Assembly: GCF_030269685.1 (NCBI RefSeq)
Contig: NZ_BSTT01000004.1
Span: 1 to 64,000 of the forward strand
Length of the DNA: 64,000 bases
Reading direction: 5' to 3'
From: Actinomycetospora sp. NBRC 106378
GTDB taxonomy: Bacteria > Actinomycetota > Actinomycetes > Mycobacteriales > Pseudonocardiaceae
Made by a program: the position numbers and the translations under genes. Shown here piece by piece: positions 16,364 to 24,242 of the stretch (the stretch's first letter is position 1; every line of letters begins with the position of its first letter). Below the pieces are notes generated by a model. It was not told the origin of the DNA, did not search any database, and saw only the letters and a program-made list of their open reading frames with translations.

Positions 16364-16416
16364 GTCAGCGGTGGCCCACCGCTGACGTCCGGTGTCAGGT
16401 GTGGCGCACCGCTGAC
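16364..16416. repeat. Three-armed palindromic repeat, copy 2
   Basis: GTCAGCGGTGG (16364-16374) and CCACCGCTGAC (16376-16386) form an 11-bp perfect inverted repeat around one base. CACCGCTGAC recurs at 16407-16416. The first 26 bases equal copy 1 at 4524-4580; the middle differs. The last base is immediately followed by an ATG, and a better-supported GTG start lies 15 bases further on. Here the element lies between two genes on the same strand. Confidence 0.85.
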
Positions 16417-16431
16417 ATGACGGAGGTCCCC

Positions 16432-17232
16432 GTGGAGCACGTCGCCCGGCGCATGTGGCGGTTGTTCGAGCCGGTCCACGCGCTGATCTACTTCGCGCCG
16501 GGGTCGCTGCGGGACACGGGGGACCTCGGCCCGTCGTTCTGGTCGCGCTACGTCGCGCAGCGGGCGGCGCCGCTCGGCCCGGTGCCCGCCGCGGTGGTCA
16601 CGGCGGCGTTCGGCGGCTTCGCCCCGGACCGGATCACCGACGCCCTGGCCGGCGTCGCGGTGCCGCCGGAGGTCGCGCTCGAGCGGCGGCTCCGCGGCAT
16701 CGACATGGCGTTCCGGGAGCTCGGGGGGCTTCCCGACGACGGGTCGCTGCAGGAGGCCGCCGACCTCGCGTGGGAGGCGGCGCAGGCCGGTGAGGACGCC
16801 GGCCGCGTCCTCGGGGCCGCGAACCGCGCGCTGCCGCGGCCGGGCGAGCCGCACCTCGCGTTGTGGCAGGCGACGACGACGTTGCGCGAGCACCGGGGCG
16901 ACGGCCACCTCGCCGCCCTGGCGGTGCACGGCGTGTCGCCGGTGGGGTCGCACGTGCTCAAGGTGCTCGCCGGCGAGTCCCCGGAGCGGGACCTGCGGCT
17001 CGGGCGGCGCCTTCCCGACGACGCCTGGGCGGCGGCGGTCGCGCGCTGGTCGCCCGACGAGGCGGCCGCCCTGCACGCCGCCGTCGAGGACGCGACCGAC
17101 CGGGCGGCCGCGGGACCGTGGACGGCGCTGGGCCCGGAACGGACCGCTCGGCTGGCGGAGCTGCTCGAGCCGCTGACCGCGATCTGCTGGACCGTCGTCC
17201 CGTCGCCCAACCCCGTGGGCCTGACCCGCTAG
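16432..17232 (+). CDS. SCO6745-family protein of unknown function
   Basis: This protein of about 266 residues is mostly helical. Its N terminus HVARRMWRLFEPVHALIYFAP is the recognisable signature of the SCO6745-type actinobacterial family, often described as helix-turn-helix-like without a proven role. The repeated pattern DRITDALAGVAVPPEVALE and DAWAAAVARWSPDEAAALH is also typical. GTG 16432 is chosen because GGAGGT lies at 16422-16427. ATG 16417 is the alternative and would begin directly at the edge of the palindromic repeat. It is flanked by the YjfC-like ligase and DUF350 genes. Confidence 0.75.
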   Translation: MEHVARRMWRLFEPVHALIYFAPGSLRDTGDLGPSFWSRYVAQRAAPLGPVPAAVVTAAFGGFAPDRITDALAGVAVPPEVALERRLRGIDMAFRELGGLPDDGSLQEAADLAWEAAQAGEDAGRVLGAANRALPRPGEPHLALWQATTTLREHRGDGHLAALAVHGVSPVGSHVLKVLAGESPERDLRLGRRLPDDAWAAAVARWSPDEAAALHAAVEDATDRAAAGPWTALGPERTARLAELLEPLTAICWTVVPSPNPVGLTR

Positions 17233-17277
17233 TCTGGCGCCCCTTTCGTCCGGTTGGACCACCCGCTGGGGGCACGC

Positions 17278-17715
17278 GTGTTCACGCCCGACTTCTTCCC
17301 GACCCTGCTCTCCGGCATCGGCCTGATCGCGATCTACGCGATCATCGGCGCGGTGCTGATGTACGTCGGCTACTTCGCGATCGACCTGACCACGCCGGGC
17401 GACCTGCGCGCGCTGGTGCGGGAGGGGCGGCCCAACGCCGTCGTCGTCGCCGCCTCCGGCCTGGTGTCGATGGCGCTCATCGTCGTCACCGCCATCTACG
17501 TCTCCGGCGGCGGCTTCCTCACCGGCATCGTCAACACCCTGGTGTTCGGCCTCGTCGGGATCGTCGCCCAGGTGATCGCGGTCCGCGGCCTCGAGTACGT
17601 CTCGCGGCTCGACGTCGGGACCTGCCTGCACGACGAGGGCTACACGCCGGTCTCGGCGATGATCGCGGGGATGCACGTCGCGCTCGGCCTGGTCGTCGCC
17701 GTCGCCATCATCTGA
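17278..17715 (+). CDS. DUF350 membrane protein (YjfL-like)
   Basis: This 145-residue protein has four predicted transmembrane helices: TLLSGIGLIAIYAIIGAVLM, AVVVAASGLVSMALIVVTAI, ILVNTL-like in the third and MIAGMHVALGLVVAVAII at the end. The DUF350 pattern of paired Gly-rich helices with a conserved Asp after the first (YFAIDLTTPGD) is present. The E. coli counterpart YjfL is encoded beside YjfM and YjfC. The same three protein types occur here within 3.4 kb. The 227 bases downstream, before the flavoprotein gene, hold no recognised RNA or repeat. Confidence 0.85.
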   Translation: MFTPDFFPTLLSGIGLIAIYAIIGAVLMYVGYFAIDLTTPGDLRALVREGRPNAVVVAASGLVSMALIVVTAIYVSGGGFLTGIVNTLVFGLVGIVAQVIAVRGLEYVSRLDVGTCLHDEGYTPVSAMIAGMHVALGLVVAVAII

Positions 17716-17942
17716 CGGCGCGTCCCGGGACGAGGTCGCCTCGCGTCGCCTGGTCGGTGGGTGAGTTGATCACCGGACGTCACGGGGACCACACGCGACG
17801 GGAGGGGTGGTATTGCGCCCGGTATGTCCGAAAGTGCTGGTCACGGCTCTACGCAGGGCCACCCCGGACGTAGATCGGCTTCCCCGTCTGGTGCGATGCG
17901 TCTCACGCGCTGTCACCGGACGCGCGACGGACGAGGGGGACC

Positions 17943-19166
17943 ATGACCGACACCACCGAGGTCGCAGTGGTCGGGGCGGGGCCGTACGGGCTCGCCGCCA
18001 CCGCCTTCCTGCGCCACCAGGGCACCGACACCCACACCTTCGGTGAGGTGATGGGTTCGTGGCGCCACCAGATGCCGCGGGGGATGATCCTGCGCTCGAA
18101 GGAGCGCGCCTCCTCGATCGCGCACCCCGTCCCCGGCCACACCATCACCGCCTGGGCGCGGGCCCACGACGTCGCGCTGGACAACCCGGCGTCGCTCGAG
18201 CACTTCCTGGCCTACGGCGACTGGCTCGCCGCGCGCGTGGTGCCCGACCTCGACACCCGTCGGGTGGCGCAGGTGGTGCGCGAGGGATCCGGCTTCTCGG
18301 TGGGTCTCGACGACGGCGACCGGGTGCACGCCGAGCGCGTCGTCGTGGCCGTCGGCCTGCACAACATGGAGCGCGGCGTGCCCGAGCTCGCCGACCTGCC
18401 CGAGGGCGCGGTCTCCCACGTCGCGGAGCACGAGGACCTGTCGACCTTCGCGAACCGGCGGGTGCTGGTCGTGGGGCTGGGGCAGAGCGCCCTGGAGAAC
18501 GCGGCGATCCTCGCCGACCTCGGCGTCGACGTCACCGTCACCGCCCGGGCGTCGGCCGTGCACTGGCTCGGGCCGCACCGGCCCGCGGACGCCCCGCCGC
18601 CCACCTTCCGGCAGCGCTGGCGGGTCCCGCCGACCGACGTCGGCGGTCGCGCCACCGGCTGGCTGGCCGCCGCCCCCGAGGCCTACCGTCGGCTTCCCGA
18701 GCGCCTGCAGCTCGAGGTGCGCCGGCGGTGCCTGTTCCCGGCGGGCTCGCACAACCTGCGGGCGCGCCTCGAGCACGTGCCGTTCGAGCTGGGCCGGCGG
18801 ATCACCGCCGCCACCGCCGCGGACGGCGTCGTCACGGTGACCCTCGCCGACGGCACCGTGCTCACCGCCGACCACGTGATGGTCGGCAGCGGCTACGACA
18901 TCGACGTCACGCGCTACGACCTGCTGGACAAGGAACTGCTCTCCGAGCTCGACCTCGCCGACGGTTCACCGGTGCTGGGCGCGGGCTTCGAGTCGTCGGT
19001 CCCCGGCCTGCACTTCCTCGGTGCGCCCGCGGTCCGGTCGTTCGGGCCGGTCAACCGCTTCGTCACCGGGACCTGGTACGCCGCCCCGGAGCTCGCGCGC
19101 CGCGTGGCGGGCCGGCGGGGTCCGACGCTGCGGGTGGCCTACCCCGTGGGTGGCTTCGCCAGGTGA
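17943..19166 (+). CDS. FAD-dependent NAD(P)-binding oxidoreductase (monooxygenase-like)
   Basis: This 407-residue protein begins with the FAD dinucleotide fold VVGAGPYGLAATAFL. A second nucleotide-binding motif lies in the middle (VLVVGLGQSALENAAIL). The C-terminal FAD-contact segment GLHFLGAPAVRSFGP completes the layout of class B flavin monooxygenases and lysine/ornithine-hydroxylase relatives. The Baeyer-Villiger fingerprint is not obvious. The gene converges on an ATP-grasp ligase, and its TGA lies inside a 44-nt hairpin shared by both. The pair may act in one pathway, with oxidation followed by carboxylate-amine ligation, but the product is unknown. ATG 17943 follows GAGGGGGACC. Confidence 0.85.
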   Translation: MTDTTEVAVVGAGPYGLAATAFLRHQGTDTHTFGEVMGSWRHQMPRGMILRSKERASSIAHPVPGHTITAWARAHDVALDNPASLEHFLAYGDWLAARVVPDLDTRRVAQVVREGSGFSVGLDDGDRVHAERVVVAVGLHNMERGVPELADLPEGAVSHVAEHEDLSTFANRRVLVVGLGQSALENAAILADLGVDVTVTARASAVHWLGPHRPADAPPPTFRQRWRVPPTDVGGRATGWLAAAPEAYRRLPERLQLEVRRRCLFPAGSHNLRARLEHVPFELGRRITAATAADGVVTVTLADGTVLTADHVMVGSGYDIDVTRYDLLDKELLSELDLADGSPVLGAGFESSVPGLHFLGAPAVRSFGPVNRFVTGTWYAAPELARRVAGRRGPTLRVAYPVGGFAR

Positions 19167-19204
19167 GCATTCATCCGTGTCCGGGCACGGATTAATGCTC
19201 ACCT
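19161..19204. terminator. Bidirectional hairpin containing both stop codons
   Basis: AGGTGAGCATTCATCCGTG (19161-19179) pairs with CACGGATTAATGCTCACCT (19186-19204) with one mismatch in 19 and a six-base loop. The TGA of the flavoprotein (19164-19166) lies in the left arm and that of the ATP-grasp gene (19199-19201) in the right arm. A symmetric terminator between convergent genes is the simplest reading. There is no U-tract. Confidence 0.8.
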
Positions 19205-20467
19205 GCGGCGCAGCCGCACATACCGCGCCGCCCGGGACAGCACCGGGCGGGCACGTCCCACGACCATCGGGAGCACGGGCAGCGGGTCGTCCACCGCGAA
19301 CCAGCCGTGCTCGGTGGTCGGGGCGCGCCCGGCCGGGGCCGGTCCGTCGGTGTGCCCGCCGCGGTAGGCCACGCGGGCCACGTAGTCGAAGTCCTCGACC
19401 ACGAACGCCCGGCCCTCGGGGAACTCGCCGTGCGGCAGCGGCCGCCCGGTGAGCCCGAGGTGCTGGGCCCGCACCACGTCCAGCCCGGCCCCGTCCTCGA
19501 AGAGCCGGAACTGCGCCCCGACCCGCGGGTTGAAGTCGACGAGCTTGTAGCGGCCGTCGCGCAGGTCGCGCCGCACGTCGAGGTCGGCGATCCCGGAGAA
19601 CCCGACGGCGTCGAACAGGCGCGTCGCGAGGTCGGCGAGCTCGGGGTTCCACCGCGCCCGGCCCGCCGTCGTGATGCCGGCGCGCGGCGGCCAGGAGCGC
19701 AGCTTGACCCCGGTGAACACCGCGGAGTCCCCCGGCGCCGACCACGCGTGCACCACCCAGTCCTCGGAGACCTCGGGCGGCAGGTACTCCTGCAGGATCA
19801 CCCACGGCTGCTCGTCCCAGTCGAGGGCCATCGCGCGCAGCTCGTCGGGGGTGTCGACGACCGTCGACGACCGCACCGACGGGTGGAGGTGCCGCTCGAA
19901 GGGCGCGCGGCTCTTCACCACCACCGGGAACGCGCCGTGTGCCGCGTAGTCCTCCACCTCGTCGAGCGAGCCGGGCACGAGGGTGTGCGGCGTCGGCACG
20001 CCGTGCTCCGCGCAGAGCGCGGCCAGCCCCTCCTTGCTCGCGGCCCGGCGGGGGAGGGTGGGGTCGGCGCAGCGGGGGAAGAGGAAGTCGTCCGCGAGCA
20101 CGTCGCCGAGCTCCGCGACCGCGACGGCGCTCTCGTCGTCGGTCGGCACCAGCACCGCGCGGCGCCCGAGCGCCCGGGCGATCCCGTGCAGGCCCTCGGC
20201 GAGCTCGGCCGGGTCCTCCCCGCCCGTGGTCGGCCAGGAGAACCGGCCGCGCAGGTGCCGGGAGAGGGCGACCGGCGTGACGGGGCCCTCGGTGACGGCG
20301 TAGACGTCCACCCCGGCCCGCCCGAGGCTGCGCACCACCCCGAGGCCGCCGTGGTGGAGCGGGTAGGACCCGAGCTTGAGCAGCAGCGCCGGGACCGAGC
20401 GGTCCAGCTCCACCTCGTCGGGACGCCGGGGCGGGCCGGACCTCGTGCGGGCATCGTCGAGCAGCAC
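19199..20467 (-). CDS. ATP-grasp carboxylate-amine ligase
   Basis: This 422-residue protein has the ATP-grasp arrangement. A preATP-grasp domain opens ALLLKLGSYPLHHGGLGVVRSLG. Nucleotide-binding residues follow in FPVVVKSRAPFERH and VILQEYLPPE, and the Mg-binding GIADLDVRRD and LVDFNPRVGAQFRLFE near residues 305-340. Such ligases join a carboxylate to an amine with ATP hydrolysis, and the substrates are not predictable here. It ends in a basic tail (RAARYVRLRRR) inside the shared hairpin, facing the flavoprotein. Carboxylate-amine ligases of this type recur next to flavin oxidoreductases in actinobacteria, by my recollection. Confidence 0.83.
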   Translation of the reverse strand: MLLDDARTRSGPPRRPDEVELDRSVPALLLKLGSYPLHHGGLGVVRSLGRAGVDVYAVTEGPVTPVALSRHLRGRFSWPTTGGEDPAELAEGLHGIARALGRRAVLVPTDDESAVAVAELGDVLADDFLFPRCADPTLPRRAASKEGLAALCAEHGVPTPHTLVPGSLDEVEDYAAHGAFPVVVKSRAPFERHLHPSVRSSTVVDTPDELRAMALDWDEQPWVILQEYLPPEVSEDWVVHAWSAPGDSAVFTGVKLRSWPPRAGITTAGRARWNPELADLATRLFDAVGFSGIADLDVRRDLRDGRYKLVDFNPRVGAQFRLFEDGAGLDVVRAQHLGLTGRPLPHGEFPEGRAFVVEDFDYVARVAYRGGHTDGPAPAGRAPTTEHGWFAVDDPLPVLPMVVGRARPVLSRAARYVRLRRR

Positions 20468-20569
20468 GGCGCCTCACTATCTCGAGCGCTCCGGGGCGGC
20501 CGGGGAGGTCGCTCCGTCCGTCTGCTCGCGCGCGAACCGACGTGTGATGGCGCCGAGACTAGCCCGTGA

Positions 20570-21202
20570 TCATCTTGACACGCGGGCGGCCACCTCGTCG
20601 TCGAGACCGGCCCGGACCAGCGCCGCGGCGAAGCGGGCGAGGTCGCCGTCGTCGACGAGATCCGCGAGCGCCGCGGCGTCCTGCGGCAGGCCGACCGCCT
20701 TCGCGCCGTCGGTCGCCTTGCCGTCGAGGTGCGGACGGAACTCGGGCCAGACCGCCTGGACCTCGCGCAGGAAGATGTCCGCGCCGACCGGACCGAGGCG
20801 CGGGACCTCGGTGAGCAGCTCCGCGAGGCGGTCCGCGTCGCCGTCGGCCTCGGAGCGCATGCCGCGCAGGTCGCCGGACCACCGGTCGGCGACCAGCTGC
20901 GCGCCCTCGACCAGCGCGTCCGCGGTCTGGTCCTTGGAGAGGAACTTCGCGCGGTCGAGCGCGTCGTGGACCTGCTCGTGGGTGGCCGCCGCCATCTTGT
21001 CCGGCGTGCCGAGGTCACTGTCGACCAGCTCCCGGCACGCCCGGGTCCCGAGCTTGGCCTGCACGCGGCTGGAGAGCAGCACGGTGAGCACGAGCAGCCG
21101 GTAGAGCGGCGCGGGCTTGTCGTCCAGGGTGATGCCGGCCTCGGCGGCGAAGGTCTCGCCCGCGTCGTCCAGCAGTCGGGCGGCCGTCTCCTTCTGACTC
21201 AT
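20570..21202 (-). CDS. HhH-GPD base-excision DNA glycosylase-like protein lacking the Fe-S cluster
   Basis: This 210-residue protein is related to endonuclease III. The helix-hairpin-helix reads VPRLGPVGADIFLREV (133-148). The lysine used by endonuclease III for lyase chemistry is replaced by D142. The catalytic aspartate expected 18 residues later is present as D160. The four C-terminal cysteines of the Fe-S cluster are absent, and the only cysteine is C56. This predicts a monofunctional glycosylase with unknown lesion specificity. ATG 21202 is used; the frame continues upstream but would overlap the divergent HAD gene. Confidence 0.82.
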   Translation of the reverse strand: MSQKETAARLLDDAGETFAAEAGITLDDKPAPLYRLLVLTVLLSSRVQAKLGTRACRELVDSDLGTPDKMAAATHEQVHDALDRAKFLSKDQTADALVEGAQLVADRWSGDLRGMRSEADGDADRLAELLTEVPRLGPVGADIFLREVQAVWPEFRPHLDGKATDGAKAVGLPQDAAALADLVDDGDLARFAAALVRAGLDDEVAARVSR

Positions 21203-21260
21203 GCGCAGCGCATACCCGGGCTCCGGCGGGCGACTCCCCGGCTGACGGAGAATCGACCCC

Positions 21261-22052
21261 ATGAGAGCTCCCCGCCTGGTCGCCAGCGACGTCGACGGCA
21301 CGCTGCTCGGCGCCGACGACCGCCCGGGGCCGCGGCTGGTGCGCGTGCTGGAGCGCATGACGGAGGCCGGGGTGCCGCTCGTGATCGCCACCGGCCGCCC
21401 GCCCCGGTGGATCGACCCGGTGTGCGACGCCATCGGCCTGCGCGGGCTCTGCGTGGCGGCGAACGGGGCGGTGCTCTGGGACGCGGGGAGCCGCCGCGTC
21501 GTCGAGGCCGCGGAGCTGGACGTCGACGCGCTCGCCGAGGTGATCGACCGTCTCCGCACCGCCCTGCCCGGCGCCGGGCTCGCCGTCGAGCGGGTGGACG
21601 CCCCGGAGTTCTGCTGCGAGCCCGCCTACGAGCCCGCCTGGCCGAACTCCGACCACGTCGAGATCGCCACCGGCGACCTCGCCGCCCGCCCGGCGGTCAA
21701 GGTGCTCGCCCGGCGCAAGGGCCTGACCAGCGACACGATGGCGGCCGCGGTGCGCGACGGGCTCGGCGACCTGGTCGACGTCACCTTCTCCGCCTCCCAC
21801 GGCCTCGTCGAGTGCTCGGTGCCGGGCGTGACGAAGGCCCACGGACTGGCGCTCGCGGCCGCCCACCACGGGGTGGAGGCCGAGGAGGTGGTGGCGTTCG
21901 GGGACATGCCGAACGACCTCGCGATGCTCCGCTGGGCCGGCCACGGCGTCGCCATGGGCAACGCGCACCCGGAGCTGCGCGAGGTCGCGGACGAGGTCAC
22001 CGGCCATCACGACGACGACGGCGTCGCGATGGTCCTGGAGCGCTGGTTCTGA
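21261..22052 (+). CDS. HAD-superfamily Cof-type phosphatase
   Basis: This 263-residue protein has HAD motif I VASDVDGTLLG with both catalytic aspartates. Motif II is VIATGRPP and motif III lies near GVTKAHGLALAA. Motif IV is VVAFGDMPNDLAMLRWAG, followed by VAMGNAHPELREVAD. The large C2B cap between residues 85 and 185 is typical of Cof/YbiV phosphatases acting on sugar phosphates or phosphorylated cofactors. The substrate is undetermined. It is divergent from the glycosylase and 95 bases upstream of the PAP2 phosphatase. Confidence 0.92.
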   Translation: MRAPRLVASDVDGTLLGADDRPGPRLVRVLERMTEAGVPLVIATGRPPRWIDPVCDAIGLRGLCVAANGAVLWDAGSRRVVEAAELDVDALAEVIDRLRTALPGAGLAVERVDAPEFCCEPAYEPAWPNSDHVEIATGDLAARPAVKVLARRKGLTSDTMAAAVRDGLGDLVDVTFSASHGLVECSVPGVTKAHGLALAAAHHGVEAEEVVAFGDMPNDLAMLRWAGHGVAMGNAHPELREVADEVTGHHDDDGVAMVLERWF

Positions 22053-22147
22053 GCCGTCGGCGCGCCGCGCCTTGCCTCGGTGCGGGACGTGTGTCAAGGC
22101 CCGCGTAGCATCGGACCGCAATCGAGACGCTGCGCCGAGGAGGACGT

Positions 22148-22702
22148 GTGCTCGACCGGGCACCCGGAGGAGTCGACGAGGTGGGCCTGCTGGTCGCCGT
22201 CCAGCGCCGCATCGACCATCCCACCGTGGTGCGCGCGGCGCGCGCGATGTCGCACTTCGGCGAGCACGCCGCCGGGTGGCTCGCCCTCGGCGCGGCGGGC
22301 GCGGCGCTCGACCCGACCCGTCGTCGGGCCTGGGCCACCGCCGCCGTCGGCGTGGCGGGCGCGCACGGCGCCTCCATCGCGGTCAAGCGCGTGGTGCGGC
22401 GGCGGCGACCGCACGACCCGCGCATCGCGGTCCACGTCGGCACCCCGAGCCGGCTGTCCTTCCCCTCCTCGCACGCCACGTCCACCGCCGCGGCGGCCGT
22501 GCTCTACGCGGGCCTGCTGCACCGGTCCGACGCGGCCGTGGGACTCACCTCCGTGGTCCCGGCGATGGCGCTGTCCCGGCTCGTGCTGGGCGTCCACTAC
22601 CCGACCGACGTGCTGGCCGGAACCGCTCTCGGAGCCGCGTGCGCCCTCGCGACGCGCCGCGTGATCGAGCGGGGCCGGCTGGGCCGCTGGAGGACCCGAT
22701 GA
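22148..22702 (+). CDS. PAP2 phosphatase, probable decaprenylphosphoryl-5-phosphoribose phosphatase
   Basis: This membrane protein has 184 residues with the three PAP2 signatures: KRVVRRRRP (80-88), FPSSHAT (105-111) and SRLVLGVHYPTDVLAG near residue 140. In mycobacteria the equivalent gene (Rv3807c) lies next to the UbiA-type phosphoribosyltransferase. There it removes the 5-phosphate of decaprenylphosphoryl-5-phosphoribose on the way to the arabinose donor of arabinogalactan. The same adjacency here, with a 4-base ATGA overlap, supports that role. Start GTG 22148. Confidence 0.88.
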   Translation: MLDRAPGGVDEVGLLVAVQRRIDHPTVVRAARAMSHFGEHAAGWLALGAAGAALDPTRRRAWATAAVGVAGAHGASIAVKRVVRRRRPHDPRIAVHVGTPSRLSFPSSHATSTAAAAVLYAGLLHRSDAAVGLTSVVPAMALSRLVLGVHYPTDVLAGTALGAACALATRRVIERGRLGRWRTR

Positions 22703-23754
22703 CCACGTCCCAGGACACGCAGCGCAACGGCACGGGGCCCGAGGAGCCCGACGCGGGGGCGGAGGCCGCCGCCGAGGTCGTGCTCGACGAGAACCGCGAG
22801 GCCGAGGACGCCCCGGAGGACACCGCTGTCCCCGTGCGGCGGACCGGCCCGCTCGCGATGCCGCTGGGCCTGCTCAAGACGATGCGGCCCAAGCAGTGGG
22901 TCAAGAACGTCCTCGTCTTCGCGGCGCCGTTCGCGGCGGGCCGGCTCGGCGAGGGCTCGGTCTGGATCCAGGTGCTGGTCGCCTTCGCGGCCTTCTCGCT
23001 GGCGGCCTCCGGGGTCTACCTCGTCAACGACGCCCGGGACGTCGAGGCCGACCGGGCGCACCCGAAGAAGCGCTTCCGGCCGATCGCGGCGGGGATCGTC
23101 CCGCCCGCGGTCGCCTACGGCACCGCGGTGGTGCTCTTCGCCGGCGCGATCGCGCTGAGCTTCGTCGCCACGCTCAACCTGGCGATCGTCGTGATCGTCT
23201 ACGTGGTGGTCCAGCTCGCGTACTGCCTGTGGCTCAAGCACGAGCCCGTCATCGACGTGTGCATCGTCAGTTCCGGCTTCCTGATGCGCGCCATCGCCGG
23301 TGGTGCCGCGGCCTCGCTCTACCTCTCGCCGTGGTTCCTGCTGACGATGGCCTTCGGCTCGCTGTTCATGGCCTCCGGCAAGCGCTACGCCGAGATGCGC
23401 CTCGCCGAGCGGACCGGCGCGAAGATCCGCAAGTCGCTGGAGCGCTACTCGGCGTCCTACCTGCGGTTCGTGTGGTCGCTCTCGGCCACGATCGTGATCC
23501 TGGCGTACTCGCTGTGGGCCTTCCAGATCGGTGTGCAGCCGGTCCGCAACGCGCTCCCGACGCCGCCGAGCATGTGGGCGATCATCTCCGTGGTGCCCTT
23601 CGTGGTGGCGATCCTGCGCTACGCCGTCGACGTCGACGGCGGCAACGGCGGCGAGCCCGAGGAGATCGTCATCAACGACCGGGTGCTCCAGGTGCTGGGC
23701 CTCGCCTGGGCGGTCCTGCTGTTCCTCGCGGTGTCCACCTCGGCCGTGCACTGA
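22699..23754 (+). CDS. ubiA: Decaprenyl-phosphate phosphoribosyltransferase (UbiA family)
   Basis: This enzyme transfers 5-phosphoribose from PRPP to decaprenyl phosphate, the first committed step to decaprenylphosphoryl arabinose, the arabinan donor. The 351-residue protein has about nine membrane helices after a 50-residue acidic N-terminal extension that is longer than usual. The metal-binding motif NDARDVEADRAHP is at 110-122. A second polar stretch (FMASGKRYAEM) is in the usual place. It overlaps the PAP2 phosphatase gene and is followed by a GtrA gene. EthR-type regulators or dprE genes are not in this window. Confidence 0.93.
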   Translation: MTTSQDTQRNGTGPEEPDAGAEAAAEVVLDENREAEDAPEDTAVPVRRTGPLAMPLGLLKTMRPKQWVKNVLVFAAPFAAGRLGEGSVWIQVLVAFAAFSLAASGVYLVNDARDVEADRAHPKKRFRPIAAGIVPPAVAYGTAVVLFAGAIALSFVATLNLAIVVIVYVVVQLAYCLWLKHEPVIDVCIVSSGFLMRAIAGGAAASLYLSPWFLLTMAFGSLFMASGKRYAEMRLAERTGAKIRKSLERYSASYLRFVWSLSATIVILAYSLWAFQIGVQPVRNALPTPPSMWAIISVVPFVVAILRYAVDVDGGNGGEPEEIVINDRVLQVLGLAWAVLLFLAVSTSAVH

Positions 23755-23786
23755 ACCGCGGCGGCGGCGGGCACGGACACCGCGTC

Positions 23787-24242
23787 ATGACCAGCACCCT
23801 CGTCGCGCTCGTGCGCTACGCCCTCGTCGGCGTGGTGAACGCGGCGACGTACTACGCGGTCTACCTGCTCGTCCTCGACCGGGTCGGGTACCTGACGGCG
23901 CACGTCATCGGCCTCGGCGTCGCGATGGTCGTGTCGTTCTTCCTCAACTGCCGGTTCACGTTCCGCCTGCGCCCCACCTGGCAGCGGTTCCTGCTCTACC
24001 CGGCCTCGCAGGCGGTGAACATCGCGGCCACCACGGTCGGCGTGGTCGCGCTGGTGACCCTCGGCCTGGACGAGCGGATCGCGCCCCTCGTCGCCGCGGT
24101 GCTCGCGGTCCCGGCCAGCTTCCTCGCGGCGCGGTTCGTCCTCGCGCGCGGGCAGCGGCGCCCCGCGGTCGTCGTCGACCCCGACCCGGCGACCCTGCGC
24201 CTCAGGACGGACCCGCCCCGTCGTCCGGTCGCCGGACGGTGA
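23787..24242 (+). CDS. GtrA-family small membrane protein
   Basis: This 151-residue protein has four transmembrane helices in the GtrA pattern, with RYALVGVVNAATYYAVYLLVL at the start and VVSFFLNCRFTFR in the middle. In mycobacteria the GtrA-like Rv3789 is linked to arabinogalactan synthesis with the decaprenylphosphoryl arabinose enzymes. It may recruit or move the lipid-linked sugar across the membrane. Its position 32 bases after UbiA fits that. Its 3' end overlaps the end of the convergent FHA gene by 41 bases. Confidence 0.88.
   Translation: MTSTLVALVRYALVGVVNAATYYAVYLLVLDRVGYLTAHVIGLGVAMVVSFFLNCRFTFRLRPTWQRFLLYPASQAVNIAATTVGVVALVTLGLDERIAPLVAAVLAVPASFLAARFVLARGQRRPAVVVDPDPATLRLRTDPPRRPVAGR

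Noticed and set aside
14707..17676. A 989-codon open frame on the minus strand
   Set aside because: It lies antisense to the YjfC-like, SCO6745 and DUF350 genes and its product is Arg/Asp/Pro-rich with no domain. High G+C removes stop codons from this frame.
17716..17942. A 227-base spacer examined for a tRNA or riboswitch
   Set aside because: No cloverleaf, T-loop GTTCRA block or known riboswitch core could be found by eye.
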